Part shown: in pieces, positions 1-6,642 of the stretch | Numbering within the stretch: position 1 is the stretch's first letter | Layout: each line of letters opens with the position of its first letter | Source: JAZUCL01 sp045639125 | Lineage (GTDB): Bacteria; Bacillota; Clostridia; Oscillospirales; QAMX01 | Assembly: GCA_045639125.1 (NCBI GenBank) | Contig: JAZUCL010000001.1 | Location: forward strand, 1 to 13,905 | Length of the DNA: 13,905 nt | Direction of reading: 5' to 3' | The notes under the pieces: model-generated | The model's database searches: none | What the model saw: only the letters and a program-made list of their open reading frames with translations | Told to the model about the DNA's origin: nothing | Program-made: the position numbers and the translations under genes

Positions 1-76
1 TGGAGCGGGTTACGAGGCTCGAACTCGCTACCTCCACCTTGGCAAGGTGGCGCTCTACCAAATGAGCTAAACCCGC
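1..76 (-). tRNA. tRNA-Gly (GCC)
   Basis: Read on the minus strand, this folds as a complete cloverleaf. The acceptor stem is GCGGGTT pairing with AACCCGC, the anticodon stem CCACC/GGTGG encloses the loop TTGCCAA with anticodon GCC, and the T arm carries GTTCGAG. The 3' CCA is encoded at bases 3-1. It is the last of four tRNAs seen in this transcript. The operon may continue beyond the window edge, so no terminator is visible. Confidence 0.97.
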
Positions 77-84
77 AAAATATG

Positions 85-160
85 TGGTGCCTCCGGGCGG
101 AATTGAACCACCGACACGGGGATTTTCAGTCCCCTGCTCTACCAACTGAGCTACAGAGGC
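85..160 (-). tRNA. tRNA-Phe (GAA)
   Basis: This is a 76-nt minus-strand tRNA with acceptor stem GCCTCTG/CGGAGGC. The anticodon stem GGGGA/TCCCC closes the loop CTGAAAA, giving anticodon GAA. The T loop is GTTCAAT and the CCA end is encoded. Only 8 nt separate it from tRNA-Gly and 6 nt from tRNA-Asp, so the four are processed from one transcript. Confidence 0.97.
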
Positions 161-166
161 AAATAT

Positions 167-243
167 TGGCGACCCGGATGGGGCTCGAACCCACGACCTC
201 CAGCGTGACAGGCTGGCGTTCTAACCAACTGAACTACCGGGCC
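167..243 (-). tRNA. tRNA-Asp (GTC)
   Basis: This is a 77-nt minus-strand tRNA. The acceptor stem is GGCCCGG pairing with CCGGGTC, including one G-T pair. The anticodon stem CCAGC/GCTGG encloses CTGTCAC, giving anticodon GTC. The discriminator base is G, as usual for tRNA-Asp, and CCA is encoded. It lies 5 nt downstream of tRNA-Val in the operon. Confidence 0.97.
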
Positions 244-248
244 GTAAA

Positions 249-324
249 TGGTGGGAACAACAGGGCTCGAACCTGTGACCCCCTGCTTGTAAGGCAGGTG
301 CTCTCCCAGCTGAGCTATGCTCCC
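249..324 (-). tRNA. tRNA-Val (TAC)
   Basis: This 76-nt tRNA is the first gene of the minus-strand tRNA operon. The acceptor stem is GGGAGCA/TGTTCCC, and the anticodon stem CCTGC/GCAGG encloses CTTACAA, giving anticodon TAC. CCA is encoded. Its 5' end lies about 49 nt downstream of the predicted transcription start of the operon promoter. Confidence 0.97.
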
Positions 325-379
325 ATACAAGTCCGTTTAATTCAGTATTGTGCTCCATCCTCGGTTGCCAACGTATGAC

Positions 380-408
380 ATTATACTATCTTTTCGTCCC
401 TTTGTCAA
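380..408 (-). promoter_or_regulatory. Consensus sigma-A promoter of the tRNA operon
   Basis: On the minus strand TTGACA (408-403) is followed by a 17-bp spacer and TATAAT (385-380). Both hexamers match the vegetative consensus exactly and the spacing is ideal. Transcription should begin near 373 and enter tRNA-Val about 49 nt later. Such strength is expected for stable RNA genes. The bases between the -10 box and the gene show no other element that I recognise. Confidence 0.92.
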
Positions 409-528
409 GATATTTTTTGCATTTATTTCAAATATATACTGGCAGAAATTTTATTTCTTATCTCTTGCAATTTTCCAATATTTCGTATAAACTAATGATA
501 GTAATTTACTATTTTGAAAGGAGTTATT

Positions 529-1563
529 ATGTCTTTTTTTCCTGACGATATTCCTGAATATCTTAAAAGTTTTCTAAACTACATGATGACTGTAAAAAGT
601 CAATCGAAGAAAACCGTATCGGAGTATTATCTCGATTTACGAACTTTTCTCAGATTTATTAAATTACAACGTGATAAACTTCCTCACGATACAGATTTTG
701 ATACTATTGACGTACTTGATATATCAATAGATGAACTAAGACGGGTGACTTTGACTCAAGTATATGATTATCTTAGTTTTGTAAGTCAGTATCGTCCTAC
801 ATATCACAAAAGTTCACACACGCCATACGGAAATCATGCGGCTGCAAGAGCAAGAAAAGTCTCTTCACTCAGGTCGTTTTTTAAGTATTTGACTGTAAAA
901 GCAAATCTCCTTGAAACAAATCCCGTAGCAGAACTTGAGTCTCCCAAACTCAAAAAGTCACTGCCTAAATATCTTACGCTCGACGAGGCAAAGACTCTTT
1001 TACAAAATGTTGATGGGCGAAGTAAAGAACGTGATTACTGTATTTTGACTCTGTTTCTAAACTGCGGTATGCGTGTATTTGAACTTGCAGGTATCAATCT
1101 ATCGGATATTGACCGTTCAAACAATCTTCTCAGGCTTAGAGGTAAAGGCAATAAGGAACGAATTTTATATCTCAACGACGCCTGTATTGAAGCACTTGAT
1201 GCGTACCTGCCTCTGCGTATCAAACCTAACTCTCCAGTCGATGGTGATGCACTCTTTGTCAGTGCTCAAAGAAAGAGAATTTGCGTTCAAACTGTAAAGC
1301 ATCTTGTAAAGAAACATTTAGGTGCCGCCGGTTTGTCGGGACGTGATTTTTCTGCCCATAAATTACGTCATACTGCCGCCACTCTCATGTATCAAAATGG
1401 TGTTGATATTCGTACACTTCAAGAAGTTCTTGGCCACGAACAACTTGATACAACTAAAATTTACACCCATATATCCGACGCAAATCTTAAAAATGCGGCA
1501 ATGATGAATCCCCTATCCGACTTCGCACCACGCCCTCGTGATAAAAAAGATAATGACATATAA
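529..1563 (+). CDS. Xer-type site-specific tyrosine recombinase (XerC/XerD family)
   Basis: This 344-residue tyrosine recombinase is most likely a chromosomal Xer enzyme that resolves chromosome dimers at dif. An N-terminal SAM-like core-binding domain (about 8-125) precedes the catalytic domain (about 145-325). All catalytic residues are visible: R182 in CGMRVFEL, K206 in GKGNKER, H277 and R280 in HKLRH, H303 in LGHE and the nucleophile Y312 in YTH. It is longer than the usual ~300 residues, with extra sequence around 48-75 and 88-108. The start is ATG at 529, with AAAGGAG at 517-523; an in-frame TTG at 514 lies upstream of this ribosome binding site and is not the start. It stands alone, convergent with the DUF624 gene. 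A mobile-element integrase is less likely because the neighbours are housekeeping genes and no att-like duplication is visible. XerC versus XerD cannot be decided here. Confidence 0.9.
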   Translation: MSFFPDDIPEYLKSFLNYMMTVKSQSKKTVSEYYLDLRTFLRFIKLQRDKLPHDTDFDTIDVLDISIDELRRVTLTQVYDYLSFVSQYRPTYHKSSHTPYGNHAAARARKVSSLRSFFKYLTVKANLLETNPVAELESPKLKKSLPKYLTLDEAKTLLQNVDGRSKERDYCILTLFLNCGMRVFELAGINLSDIDRSNNLLRLRGKGNKERILYLNDACIEALDAYLPLRIKPNSPVDGDALFVSAQRKRICVQTVKHLVKKHLGAAGLSGRDFSAHKLRHTAATLMYQNGVDIRTLQEVLGHEQLDTTKIYTHISDANLKNAAMMNPLSDFAPRPRDKKDNDI

Positions 1564-1568
1564 AATAC

Positions 1569-1603
1569 TAAAGCCACATTTGTAAAGTACAAATGTGGCT
1601 TTA
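1569..1603. terminator. Bidirectional hairpin between the Xer and DUF624 genes
   Basis: A perfect 16-bp inverted repeat (1569-1584 and 1588-1603) encloses a 3-base loop, AAG. It sits 6 bases past the recombinase stop and 13 bases past the DUF624 stop, between convergent genes. The stem begins and ends in A/T runs that give short U-rich tails on either strand, so it probably terminates both transcripts. Confidence 0.85.
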
Positions 1604-1616
1604 ACTCAACTTAATT

Positions 1617-2555
1617 TCAGTGATTTGATGAACTATCTCGATTTTTGACAGTAATATCATCTTCAAAGATAGACTCTTCATTGTCCTCTTCATATTCAAT
1701 TTCAGTTTCACTGTCCTCCTCACGTTCCGTAAGAGGATCGAGCATATACTTCTTTATTGTCGGGTATGAATTGAATACGACAATAAAACCACTTAACGCA
1801 AGTGAGATAAATGGAACAAATACAATGCTTAGGTACATGGACGACACAACTAAAACCGCTCCTGCAAATACTATACTACAAATATTTCTAATAAATCCAA
1901 GAACTGCAAAAAGCCAAGAGTTTTTAATAATTGCAATAAATGGTAAGTCAAAAGTCACCATGATAGTATAGATATAAAAACGCATAATTTGATATATTAC
2001 AAAGGCAATTATTGCAACGTAGCGAATAAACTGAAAATATCCTTCCATAGATGGATCAGTTATCTTCATAGTTAGATATAATACTAAACTTACTATAAGA
2101 AGAATATCTATTAAACCTGCAATCAAACCCTGCTTAAAATTTTGCTTTGTACGTTCATACAAATCAGATAGAATCCATGCGTGTTCCTCACGAGCAAAGT
2201 TGCGGAGAATGTATGTCACACCTGCCGTAACAGGTCCAAACAATATGGCAGAAATTACAACTAAAATCCAAACAATTGGTGATGGTAGACGCAACAAGAA
2301 CGAAATGAAGAGATTAAGTAACATATTGCTGTTTATAATTTCTGCATCAACACCTGTCGCACTAAGTACAAAGAACGAAATAGCGGCAAATAAAGGGAAA
2401 GTTACGATAAAATACAGCATATTTACTTGGATTAACTTGAAAAATTTACGAATAAATAGTTCAAAAAACAGTAAGAATCTTTTTTTCTGAGGTGCATTTT
2501 TTTCGACTCCCTTGCCGGGTTTGGAATAATTGAACATACCTAAAAAACCTGCCAT
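1617..2555 (-). CDS. DUF624 (YesL-like) integral membrane protein
   Basis: This 312-residue membrane protein opens with GMFNYSKPGKGV followed by a basic segment (APQKKR), the characteristic start of Clostridial DUF624/YesL-like proteins. Hydrophobic segments lie near 44-66, 94-116, 143-163, 175-200 and 216-262 (probably two), so five or six membrane passes are expected. The family has no settled function; some members sit beside carbohydrate uptake genes, which is not the case here. The C-terminal tail (about 275-302) is strongly acidic, rich in Glu and Asp, and presumably cytoplasmic. ATG 2555 follows AAGGAG on the minus strand. It starts 39 bases after the spoIIM stop, so co-transcription with spoIIM is likely. 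Family assignment is firm; role unknown. Confidence 0.85.
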   Translation of the reverse strand: MAGFLGMFNYSKPGKGVEKNAPQKKRFLLFFELFIRKFFKLIQVNMLYFIVTFPLFAAISFFVLSATGVDAEIINSNMLLNLFISFLLRLPSPIVWILVVISAILFGPVTAGVTYILRNFAREEHAWILSDLYERTKQNFKQGLIAGLIDILLIVSLVLYLTMKITDPSMEGYFQFIRYVAIIAFVIYQIMRFYIYTIMVTFDLPFIAIIKNSWLFAVLGFIRNICSIVFAGAVLVVSSMYLSIVFVPFISLALSGFIVVFNSYPTIKKYMLDPLTEREEDSETEIEYEEDNEESIFEDDITVKNRDSSSNH

Positions 2556-2594
2556 TTACTAAAACTCCTTTTGTTTATGTATACACTTACAATG

Positions 2595-3185
2595 TCATGA
2601 TAAACTTGTAAGAAAATATGGCACTATAAACGAATCAATAGCCGCACAAACGCAAGCAACAAATATAGTAATTATAAAATATGTGATAAGCATTGGTATA
2701 TAATTTGAGGCAGATTGAGCCTTACTTGCTCTAACATGGAGAAAGTTTACTCGCAGTGAAACCATTGAAATGCGAATTGCTGTTACAGACAATAGAACAA
2801 GACATGGCAACAAGAAAAAACTTGAAATTCCAATTGTAAGTAAGACTATCTTAAAACTACTAAGTCCAAGAACTCTCAAAAAAGAAGTTATTGAAAACGC
2901 TAACGCATACCCACGAACACCAATACAAAGTGGAATAACCGCCACTCCAAATACTGTAAAAGAGAAGATTGCGATTATTATGGGAAATTTTAGGTTATTA
3001 AGGACATTTGTAAAGAATAAATAGAAACTATTATACCCAACGGAAAATCCGTCTAAATAAGACGTAACGGCTTGAGTAAGCGACGTGGTATCTGTGTTGT
3101 TTGATAAAACACAACCTATAATACTGCCAAGCATAAAACATACAGCAACAAACCACTCATAGACAGAAATTGATGTTTTCTTCAT
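2595..3185 (-). CDS. spoIIM: Stage II sporulation protein M (SpoIIM) family membrane protein
   Basis: This 196-residue protein has a short cytoplasmic start, a membrane segment at about 10-27, the conserved ASYLDGF-like stretch (SYLDGFSVG, 42-50), an FxxxxLNNLK motif near 57-66, and further membrane segments at about 68-90, 92-107, 113-137 and 163-190. This matches SpoIIM, which in Bacillus joins SpoIID and SpoIIP in the peptidoglycan-degrading complex driving engulfment of the forespore. ATG 3185 lies 8 bases from AAGGAG (3199-3194); an in-frame GTG at 3194 overlaps that site and is not used. A Xer gene also lies near spoIIM in B. subtilis, which fits the neighbourhood. The family also includes non-sporulation members, so involvement in sporulation is likely but not proven. 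Confidence 0.78.
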   Translation of the reverse strand: MKKTSISVYEWFVAVCFMLGSIIGCVLSNNTDTTSLTQAVTSYLDGFSVGYNSFYLFFTNVLNNLKFPIIIAIFSFTVFGVAVIPLCIGVRGYALAFSITSFLRVLGLSSFKIVLLTIGISSFFLLPCLVLLSVTAIRISMVSLRVNFLHVRASKAQSASNYIPMLITYFIITIFVACVCAAIDSFIVPYFLTSLS

Positions 3186-3216
3186 GCATACCACTCCTTA
3201 CCCATAGGGATATTGG

Positions 3217-3245
3217 AGTATATGCAAAAGTCTTAACTGCTATGA
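3217..3245 (-). promoter_or_regulatory. Candidate sigma-E type promoter for spoIIM
   Basis: On the minus strand TCATAGC (3245-3239) is followed by 14 bases and CATATACT (3224-3217). The second element differs at one position from the mother-cell sigma-E -10 consensus as known in Bacillus (CATACAnT). The first keeps TCATA of the -35. It sits directly upstream of the spoIIM start, and spoIIM is sigma-E-controlled in Bacillus. The match is short and could be chance; no good vegetative promoter is seen in this gap. Confidence 0.35.
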
Positions 3246-3252
3246 TGTAAAA

Positions 3253-4056
3253 CTACTTTGCAAGTTCGTAGGTGCGTTTCGTACAAGCGTCCATTGCATT
3301 TGATAAACTATCATCAAAATTAGACTCATCCATAGATTCGAGAGCCGCTTGAGTAGTACCACCCGGAGTCGCAACTATGCGAATTAACTCAGATGCGGAG
3401 AGATTAGACTCCTGCATTACACGTGCCGCACCCTCCATTGTCTTTGCCGCTAAGGAAAGTGCAATAGTGGCGTCAATTCCATTTTTATAAGCATTTTTCA
3501 CCATTACGTCAAGTATTCGATAGAAAAATGCAGGACTTGAACCATTAACGGCAGTAATTTCATTTATCTTATCTTCCGGAAGAACATACGCAACTCCACC
3601 ACAAGAGAAAATATCTTTTACAGTATTAAAAATATCACTTGGTACACTGTCAGATGCTGCAAGTACAGTGGCACCGCACCCTACAGTCAACGTAGCGTTT
3701 GGCATTGTACGTACTATATATGTACTATCACCACAAATTTCCTGCATTGAACGAACAGTAATACCTGCCGCAATAGAGATAAGACAACGCTTTGAAAGAT
3801 GTTTTGCTATCGGTTCAAGAACTTCACGTACTTTGTAAGGTTTTACACCTAAAAGCACAAAATCGGATTTTGCAGCATCTTCGGCAGAAACTGCACATCG
3901 ACAGCCACGATTATAATACTCTAATGCCTTGTCAGGCGTTGGATTATATATTATAACATTTTCAGGCAAAAACAAGCCTGCGTCAAGAACGGATTTGACA
4001 ATTGCCTGTGCCATATTTCCAAATCCAATTATTCCAAATGTTTTTAATATAGTCAT
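3253..4056 (-). CDS. proC: Pyrroline-5-carboxylate reductase
   Basis: This 267-residue enzyme would reduce 1-pyrroline-5-carboxylate to L-proline with NAD(P)H, the last step of proline synthesis in the cytoplasm. The N-terminal dinucleotide-binding motif is GIIGFGNMAQAI (8-19). The RTMPN segment (116-120) follows, then the helical C-terminal dimer domain with NGSSPAF (171-177) and the signature ATPGGTT (229-235). The length is normal for the family. The start is ATG 4056 after an AGGAA site. Its start is only 13 bases past the nrdR stop, so it is read from the nrdR promoter. This pairing may be mere proximity, as proline synthesis has no known tie to NrdR. No missing residues were noticed. 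Confidence 0.95.
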   Translation of the reverse strand: MTILKTFGIIGFGNMAQAIVKSVLDAGLFLPENVIIYNPTPDKALEYYNRGCRCAVSAEDAAKSDFVLLGVKPYKVREVLEPIAKHLSKRCLISIAAGITVRSMQEICGDSTYIVRTMPNATLTVGCGATVLAASDSVPSDIFNTVKDIFSCGGVAYVLPEDKINEITAVNGSSPAFFYRILDVMVKNAYKNGIDATIALSLAAKTMEGAARVMQESNLSASELIRIVATPGGTTQAALESMDESNFDDSLSNAMDACTKRTYELAK

Positions 4057-4069
4057 AAGATCAAAATTC

Positions 4070-4525
4070 CTATTTTTCTTCGATAAGTCTATTTAACTCT
4101 GACACAAAACTGTTAAGGTCCTTGAATTGTCTGTATACAGACGCAAAGCGTACATACGCTACTTCATCAAGTTCCTTTAATTTTTCCATTACAAGTTCGC
4201 CAATTATCCCCGACTCAACTTCACGCTCCAAATGATTTTGAAAGTATGCTTCAACCTCGTCAACAAGTTTTTCAAGAGCACTAAGAGTAATGGGACGTTT
4301 CTCACACGCCTTAAAAAGACCATTTAGCAATTTGTTGCGATCAAAAGTCTGACGTGAACCATCTTTTTTAATTACCATAATTGGCAATGACTCAATTGTT
4401 TCATAAGTTGTAAATCGTTTCAGACAGTTGAGACATTCACGTCTACGTCGAATACTTGAGCCTTCGTCTGTTGAACGTGTATCAATTACCTTGCTGTCAT
4501 AATATCCACAGTATGGGCAGTTCAT
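4070..4525 (-). CDS. nrdR: Transcriptional repressor NrdR
   Basis: This 151-residue regulator represses ribonucleotide reductase genes in response to nucleotide levels. The N-terminal zinc ribbon has C3 and C6 (MNCPYCG) and C31 and C34 (CLNCLKRF), separated by the typical arginine-rich stretch IRRRRE. The ATP-cone (about 49-139) binds ATP or dATP and contains KKDGSRQTFDRNKL and YVRFASVYRQF. The length is full for the family. ATG 4525 is preceded by TTGGAGG. It is the first gene of a transcript that continues into proC. No ribonucleotide reductase gene is in the window. A palindrome overlaps its own -10 box. Confidence 0.97.
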   Translation of the reverse strand: MNCPYCGYYDSKVIDTRSTDEGSSIRRRRECLNCLKRFTTYETIESLPIMVIKKDGSRQTFDRNKLLNGLFKACEKRPITLSALEKLVDEVEAYFQNHLEREVESGIIGELVMEKLKELDEVAYVRFASVYRQFKDLNSFVSELNRLIEEK

Positions 4526-4556
4526 TAAATTGCCTCCAATCAGTACAAGTATAATA

Positions 4557-4585
4557 ATTATACCATAAATAAAAATAAAAGAAAA
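4557..4585 (-). promoter_or_regulatory. Likely promoter of nrdR-proC with overlapping palindrome
   Basis: On the minus strand an extended -10 box, TGGTATAAT, has its hexamer at 4562-4557. The corresponding -35 position (4585-4580, TTTTCT) is a poor match, as is common with extended -10 promoters. The -10 box lies within a 7+1+7 inverted repeat, GTATAAT-A-ATTATAC, at 4549-4563, which could bind a repressor. It does not obviously match the NrdR-box consensus, so self-control by NrdR is only a possibility. Confidence 0.55.
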
Positions 4586-4668
4586 GACAAAAATATTAAT
4601 TTGCGTTTTATTAATAATACTTCCATATCTGTTATAAATTTATCATAGATAAAATTAAGATTTCCATG

Positions 4669-4674
4669 TATAAT
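4669..4674 (+). promoter_or_regulatory. Probable promoter -10 box for the small membrane protein gene
   Basis: TATAAT lies at 4669-4674, with a 4/6 match to TTGACA (TAGATA, 4646-4651) at 17-bp spacing. An imperfect 26-bp inverted repeat at 4626-4651 (arms TATCT/AGATA and ATAAA/TTTAT) overlaps the -35 position and could be an operator. The predicted start near 4681 leaves a leader of about 20 bases. Confidence 0.45.
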
Positions 4675-4700
4675 TAAGAAAAACAGATAAGGAGAATTAC

Positions 4701-4937
4701 ATGAAAGCCACTTCCCTACCTCAACACATTTTTATTCTGTGTTCAGCAGTTGCTGTCGCAATGTTTTTACTCCATATAATATTCAAATTTGATTTACTGT
4801 TTGGAAATAGTCTTGAACATTATTTAATCGGCGTAAAACTGACAGATTTGACGGCACAATATACGGCACTGTCTCTTACTATCGGTGTTGCAGGCAGCAC
4901 GTTATGCGATTTATACAGGCAAAGATACGTAAAATAG
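4701..4937 (+). CDS. Small hypothetical membrane protein (78 aa)
   Basis: I do not recognise this 78-residue protein. It has a hydrophobic segment at about 9-28 (ILCSAVAVAMFLLHIIF) and a second, weaker one at about 52-68 (TALSLTIGVAGSTLC), with a short basic C-terminus (RQRYVK). A two-pass membrane hairpin is the simplest reading; the first segment could instead be an uncleaved signal anchor. It is likely a real gene: ATG 4701 follows AAGGAG at ideal spacing, a TATAAT box lies upstream, and a strong hairpin begins at its stop codon. It is transcribed alone, divergently from nrdR and convergently to the aminotransferase gene. No function is proposed. Confidence 0.65.
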   Translation: MKATSLPQHIFILCSAVAVAMFLLHIIFKFDLLFGNSLEHYLIGVKLTDLTAQYTALSLTIGVAGSTLCDLYRQRYVK

Positions 4938-4962
4938 CCACCGATAAAAGTCGGTGGCTATT
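4933..4962. terminator. Bidirectional terminator after the small membrane protein gene
   Basis: A 12-bp perfect stem (AATAGCCACCGA, 4933-4944, with its complement at 4951-4962) encloses a 6-base loop. The stop codon of the plus-strand gene (4935-4937) lies inside the left arm. The minus-strand aminotransferase gene ends 7 bases beyond the right arm, so the hairpin can serve both transcripts. Confidence 0.85.
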
Positions 4963-4968
4963 ATTCAA

Positions 4969-6165
4969 TTATGCGTTTTTGAGGAAATCTTCCAATCTAT
5001 CCATACCCTTTTTGATATTATCCATAGAAGTAGCGTATGACCAACGAAGGTAGTTGGGCATACCAAAACCACTACAAGGAACAATAGCAACAAGAGCCTT
5101 TGTTAAGAACAATGAAGCAAAATCGTCATCATTGTTAATTTTAGTTCCGTACATTGTTTTACCGATAAGTTTTTCAATGTTCATCATAACATAGAAAGCA
5201 CCCTCAGGCATAATACAACTTACACCATCAATAGCATTCATACGCTCAAAAATGTAATTACGACGTTTTTCAAACTCTTGACGCATTACCTCAATAGTAT
5301 CCTGCGGACCATTAAGAGCCTCAATAGCCGCCCACTGAGAAATTGTACATGGACCTGATGTAGCATGGCTTTGATAGTTGCTCATAATCTTAGTAAGTTC
5401 CTCATTTGCAAGAGAATAACCAATACGCCAGCCTGTCATTGCATAGGACTTAGAAACACCAGTAATAAGAATTGTACGATCCTTTACATCTTCACCTAAA
5501 GATGCAAAACTTACAAACTCATTATTATCATATACGAGTTTAGAGTAAATCTCATCGGCAATAACAAAAATTCCTGCTTCCATACAAACATCGGCAATAC
5601 TCTGAAGTTGTGCTTTAGAGTATAACATGCCGGTAGGATTAGAAGGATTATTGAGCATTAACGCCTTAGTCTTAGGAGTAATTGCACTTCGTATTTGTTC
5701 AGCAGTTACCTTAAACCCATTAGATTCAGTTGCGGTAATTTCAATGGGAATACCGCCTGCCTGCTTAACCATCTCATAGTAACTAACCCAATATGGAGCG
5801 AGGATAATAACCTCATCACCAGGGTCACAAAGGCACATAAGAGCGTTATATACAACCTGCTTAGCACCATTAGAAACACATACGTTTGAGGGCTCATATT
5901 TAAGACCACATTCCTTAAAAATACGATCACATATAGCCTTCTTCAAAGCAGGGATACCTGACGCAGGTGTATACTTAGTCTTATTAGAATCAATAGCATT
6001 TTTTCCTGCCTCGGAAATATTTGCAGGTGTTGGGAAGTCAGGCTCACCTGTACCAAAGCCAATTACATCTAAACCGTCAGCCTGCATTTTCTTTGCCAAT
6101 GAATCAATAGCAAGTGTTGTAGATGCACGAACTGCACTTGCTATTTTTGCTGGTTGTTTCAACAT
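4969..6165 (-). CDS. Pyridoxal-phosphate aminotransferase, class I (aspartate aminotransferase type)
   Basis: This 398-residue fold-type I enzyme most likely transfers the amino group between aspartate and 2-oxoglutarate. Visible landmarks are GTGEPDF (38-44), the cofactor-contacting SNGAKQ (98-103), NNPSNPTG (172-179), ADEIYSKLVY (203-212), and SKSYAMTGWRIGY (238-250) with K239 as the Schiff-base lysine. The Arg of LRWSYATS near the C-terminus should bind the substrate carboxylate. The pattern fits the I-gamma aspartate/prephenate aminotransferase group; exact substrate preference cannot be read from sequence. ATG 6165 follows TAGGAGG. It begins 26 bases after the TSCPD-protein stop and shares that gene's promoter. 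Confidence 0.92.
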   Translation of the reverse strand: MLKQPAKIASAVRASTTLAIDSLAKKMQADGLDVIGFGTGEPDFPTPANISEAGKNAIDSNKTKYTPASGIPALKKAICDRIFKECGLKYEPSNVCVSNGAKQVVYNALMCLCDPGDEVIILAPYWVSYYEMVKQAGGIPIEITATESNGFKVTAEQIRSAITPKTKALMLNNPSNPTGMLYSKAQLQSIADVCMEAGIFVIADEIYSKLVYDNNEFVSFASLGEDVKDRTILITGVSKSYAMTGWRIGYSLANEELTKIMSNYQSHATSGPCTISQWAAIEALNGPQDTIEVMRQEFEKRRNYIFERMNAIDGVSCIMPEGAFYVMMNIEKLIGKTMYGTKINNDDDFASLFLTKALVAIVPCSGFGMPNYLRWSYATSMDNIKKGMDRLEDFLKNA

Positions 6166-6191
6166 GGTTAATCCTCCTAAAATATAGTATA

Positions 6192-6437
6192 TTACTTATT
6201 TTGCAAAGCGATTTCAAGAGCCTTGGAAAACTGATCTGGACAAGAAGTGTTTTTGAATCCACATTGGATACCACGAAGTTTCTTAATAGCGTCTTGTGCG
6301 TTCATTCCCTCAACAAGACTTGCAATGCCTTTAAGATTTCCGTTACAACCACCTAAAAACTCAACATTATAGACACAACCATCTATAATATCAAATTTAA
6401 CGCTTCTTGAACAGACACCTTTTACAGGATACTCCAT
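6192..6437 (-). CDS. TSCPD domain-containing protein (TIGR03905 type)
   Basis: This is an 81-residue stand-alone TSCPD protein. The family motifs KGVCSR (6-11), VEFLGGCNGNL (25-35), LVEGM (41-45) and TSCPD (64-68) are in order, with cysteines at 9, 31, 59 and 66 that could bind metal. The domain also occurs at the C-terminus of B12-dependent ribonucleotide reductases; the role of the free form is not known to me. ATG 6437 is chosen because AGGGGTGG lies just upstream at workable spacing; an in-frame GTG at 6446 overlaps that site. It is the first gene of a two-gene transcript with the aminotransferase. Confidence 0.85.
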   Translation of the reverse strand: MEYPVKGVCSRSVKFDIIDGCVYNVEFLGGCNGNLKGIASLVEGMNAQDAIKKLRGIQCGFKNTSCPDQFSKALEIALQNK

Positions 6438-6499
6438 AAAATCCACCCCTTTTCCAAAAAAGTTTCGTCAGTTTAAGCATAGTAAAATACTTGCCATAT

Positions 6500-6528
6500 A
6501 TTATAGCACACTTAACAGATAATTTCCA
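6500..6528 (-). promoter_or_regulatory. Sigma-A promoter of the TSCPD-aminotransferase operon
   Basis: On the minus strand TGGAAA (6528-6523, four of six consensus bases) is followed by 17 bases and TATAAT (6505-6500). A TG two bases ahead of the -10 box makes it an extended -10 promoter. Transcription should start near 6493, leaving a leader of about 55 bases before the ATG at 6437. No riboswitch-like fold is evident in the leader. Confidence 0.75.
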
Positions 6529-6615
6529 GTAAATTTTATAAGAAATTACATGCTATCAAAAAGCAACTTACTATGAAATTTGCATATATCCTATTTGAAT
6601 CTTTCGATATAAAGA

Positions 6616-6642
6616 AAAACTCCTACGTTTTATAGGAGTTTT
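6616..6642 (-). terminator. Rho-independent terminator of the asp23-DUF212 operon
   Basis: A 10-bp perfect stem (AAAACTCCTA at 6616-6625, its complement at 6633-6642) encloses a 7-base loop. On the minus strand the stem is followed by TTTTTCTTT-type sequence, a good U-tract. It lies about 90 bases beyond the last gene of the operon. Confidence 0.88.

Noticed and set aside
82..378. 98-codon plus-strand open reading frame with an RMGLEPTTSSVTG-like translation
   Set aside because: It is the antisense of three tRNAs. This translation is a well-known spurious protein arising from tRNA-Asp and its neighbours.
486..491. TATAAA as the -10 box of the recombinase promoter
   Set aside because: The best -35 candidate (TTGCAA, 465-470) is only 15 bases away, so I could not support a specific promoter.
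514..528. TTG start for the recombinase (five extra residues)
   Set aside because: The ribosome binding site AAAGGAG lies inside this extension, so ATG 529 is the start.
249..1563. tRNA plus tyrosine recombinase as an integrated mobile element
   Set aside because: The recombinase lies on the 5' side of tRNA-Val, not at a tRNA 3' end where integrases usually insert. No tRNA-end duplication is visible, neighbours are housekeeping genes, and no cargo or phage genes are present.
2586..2612. CTTACAA/TTGTAAG inverted repeat at the end of spoIIM as a terminator
   Set aside because: Only 7 weak base pairs with a 13-base loop and no U-tract; it overlaps the spoIIM stop and more likely allows read-through to the DUF624 gene.
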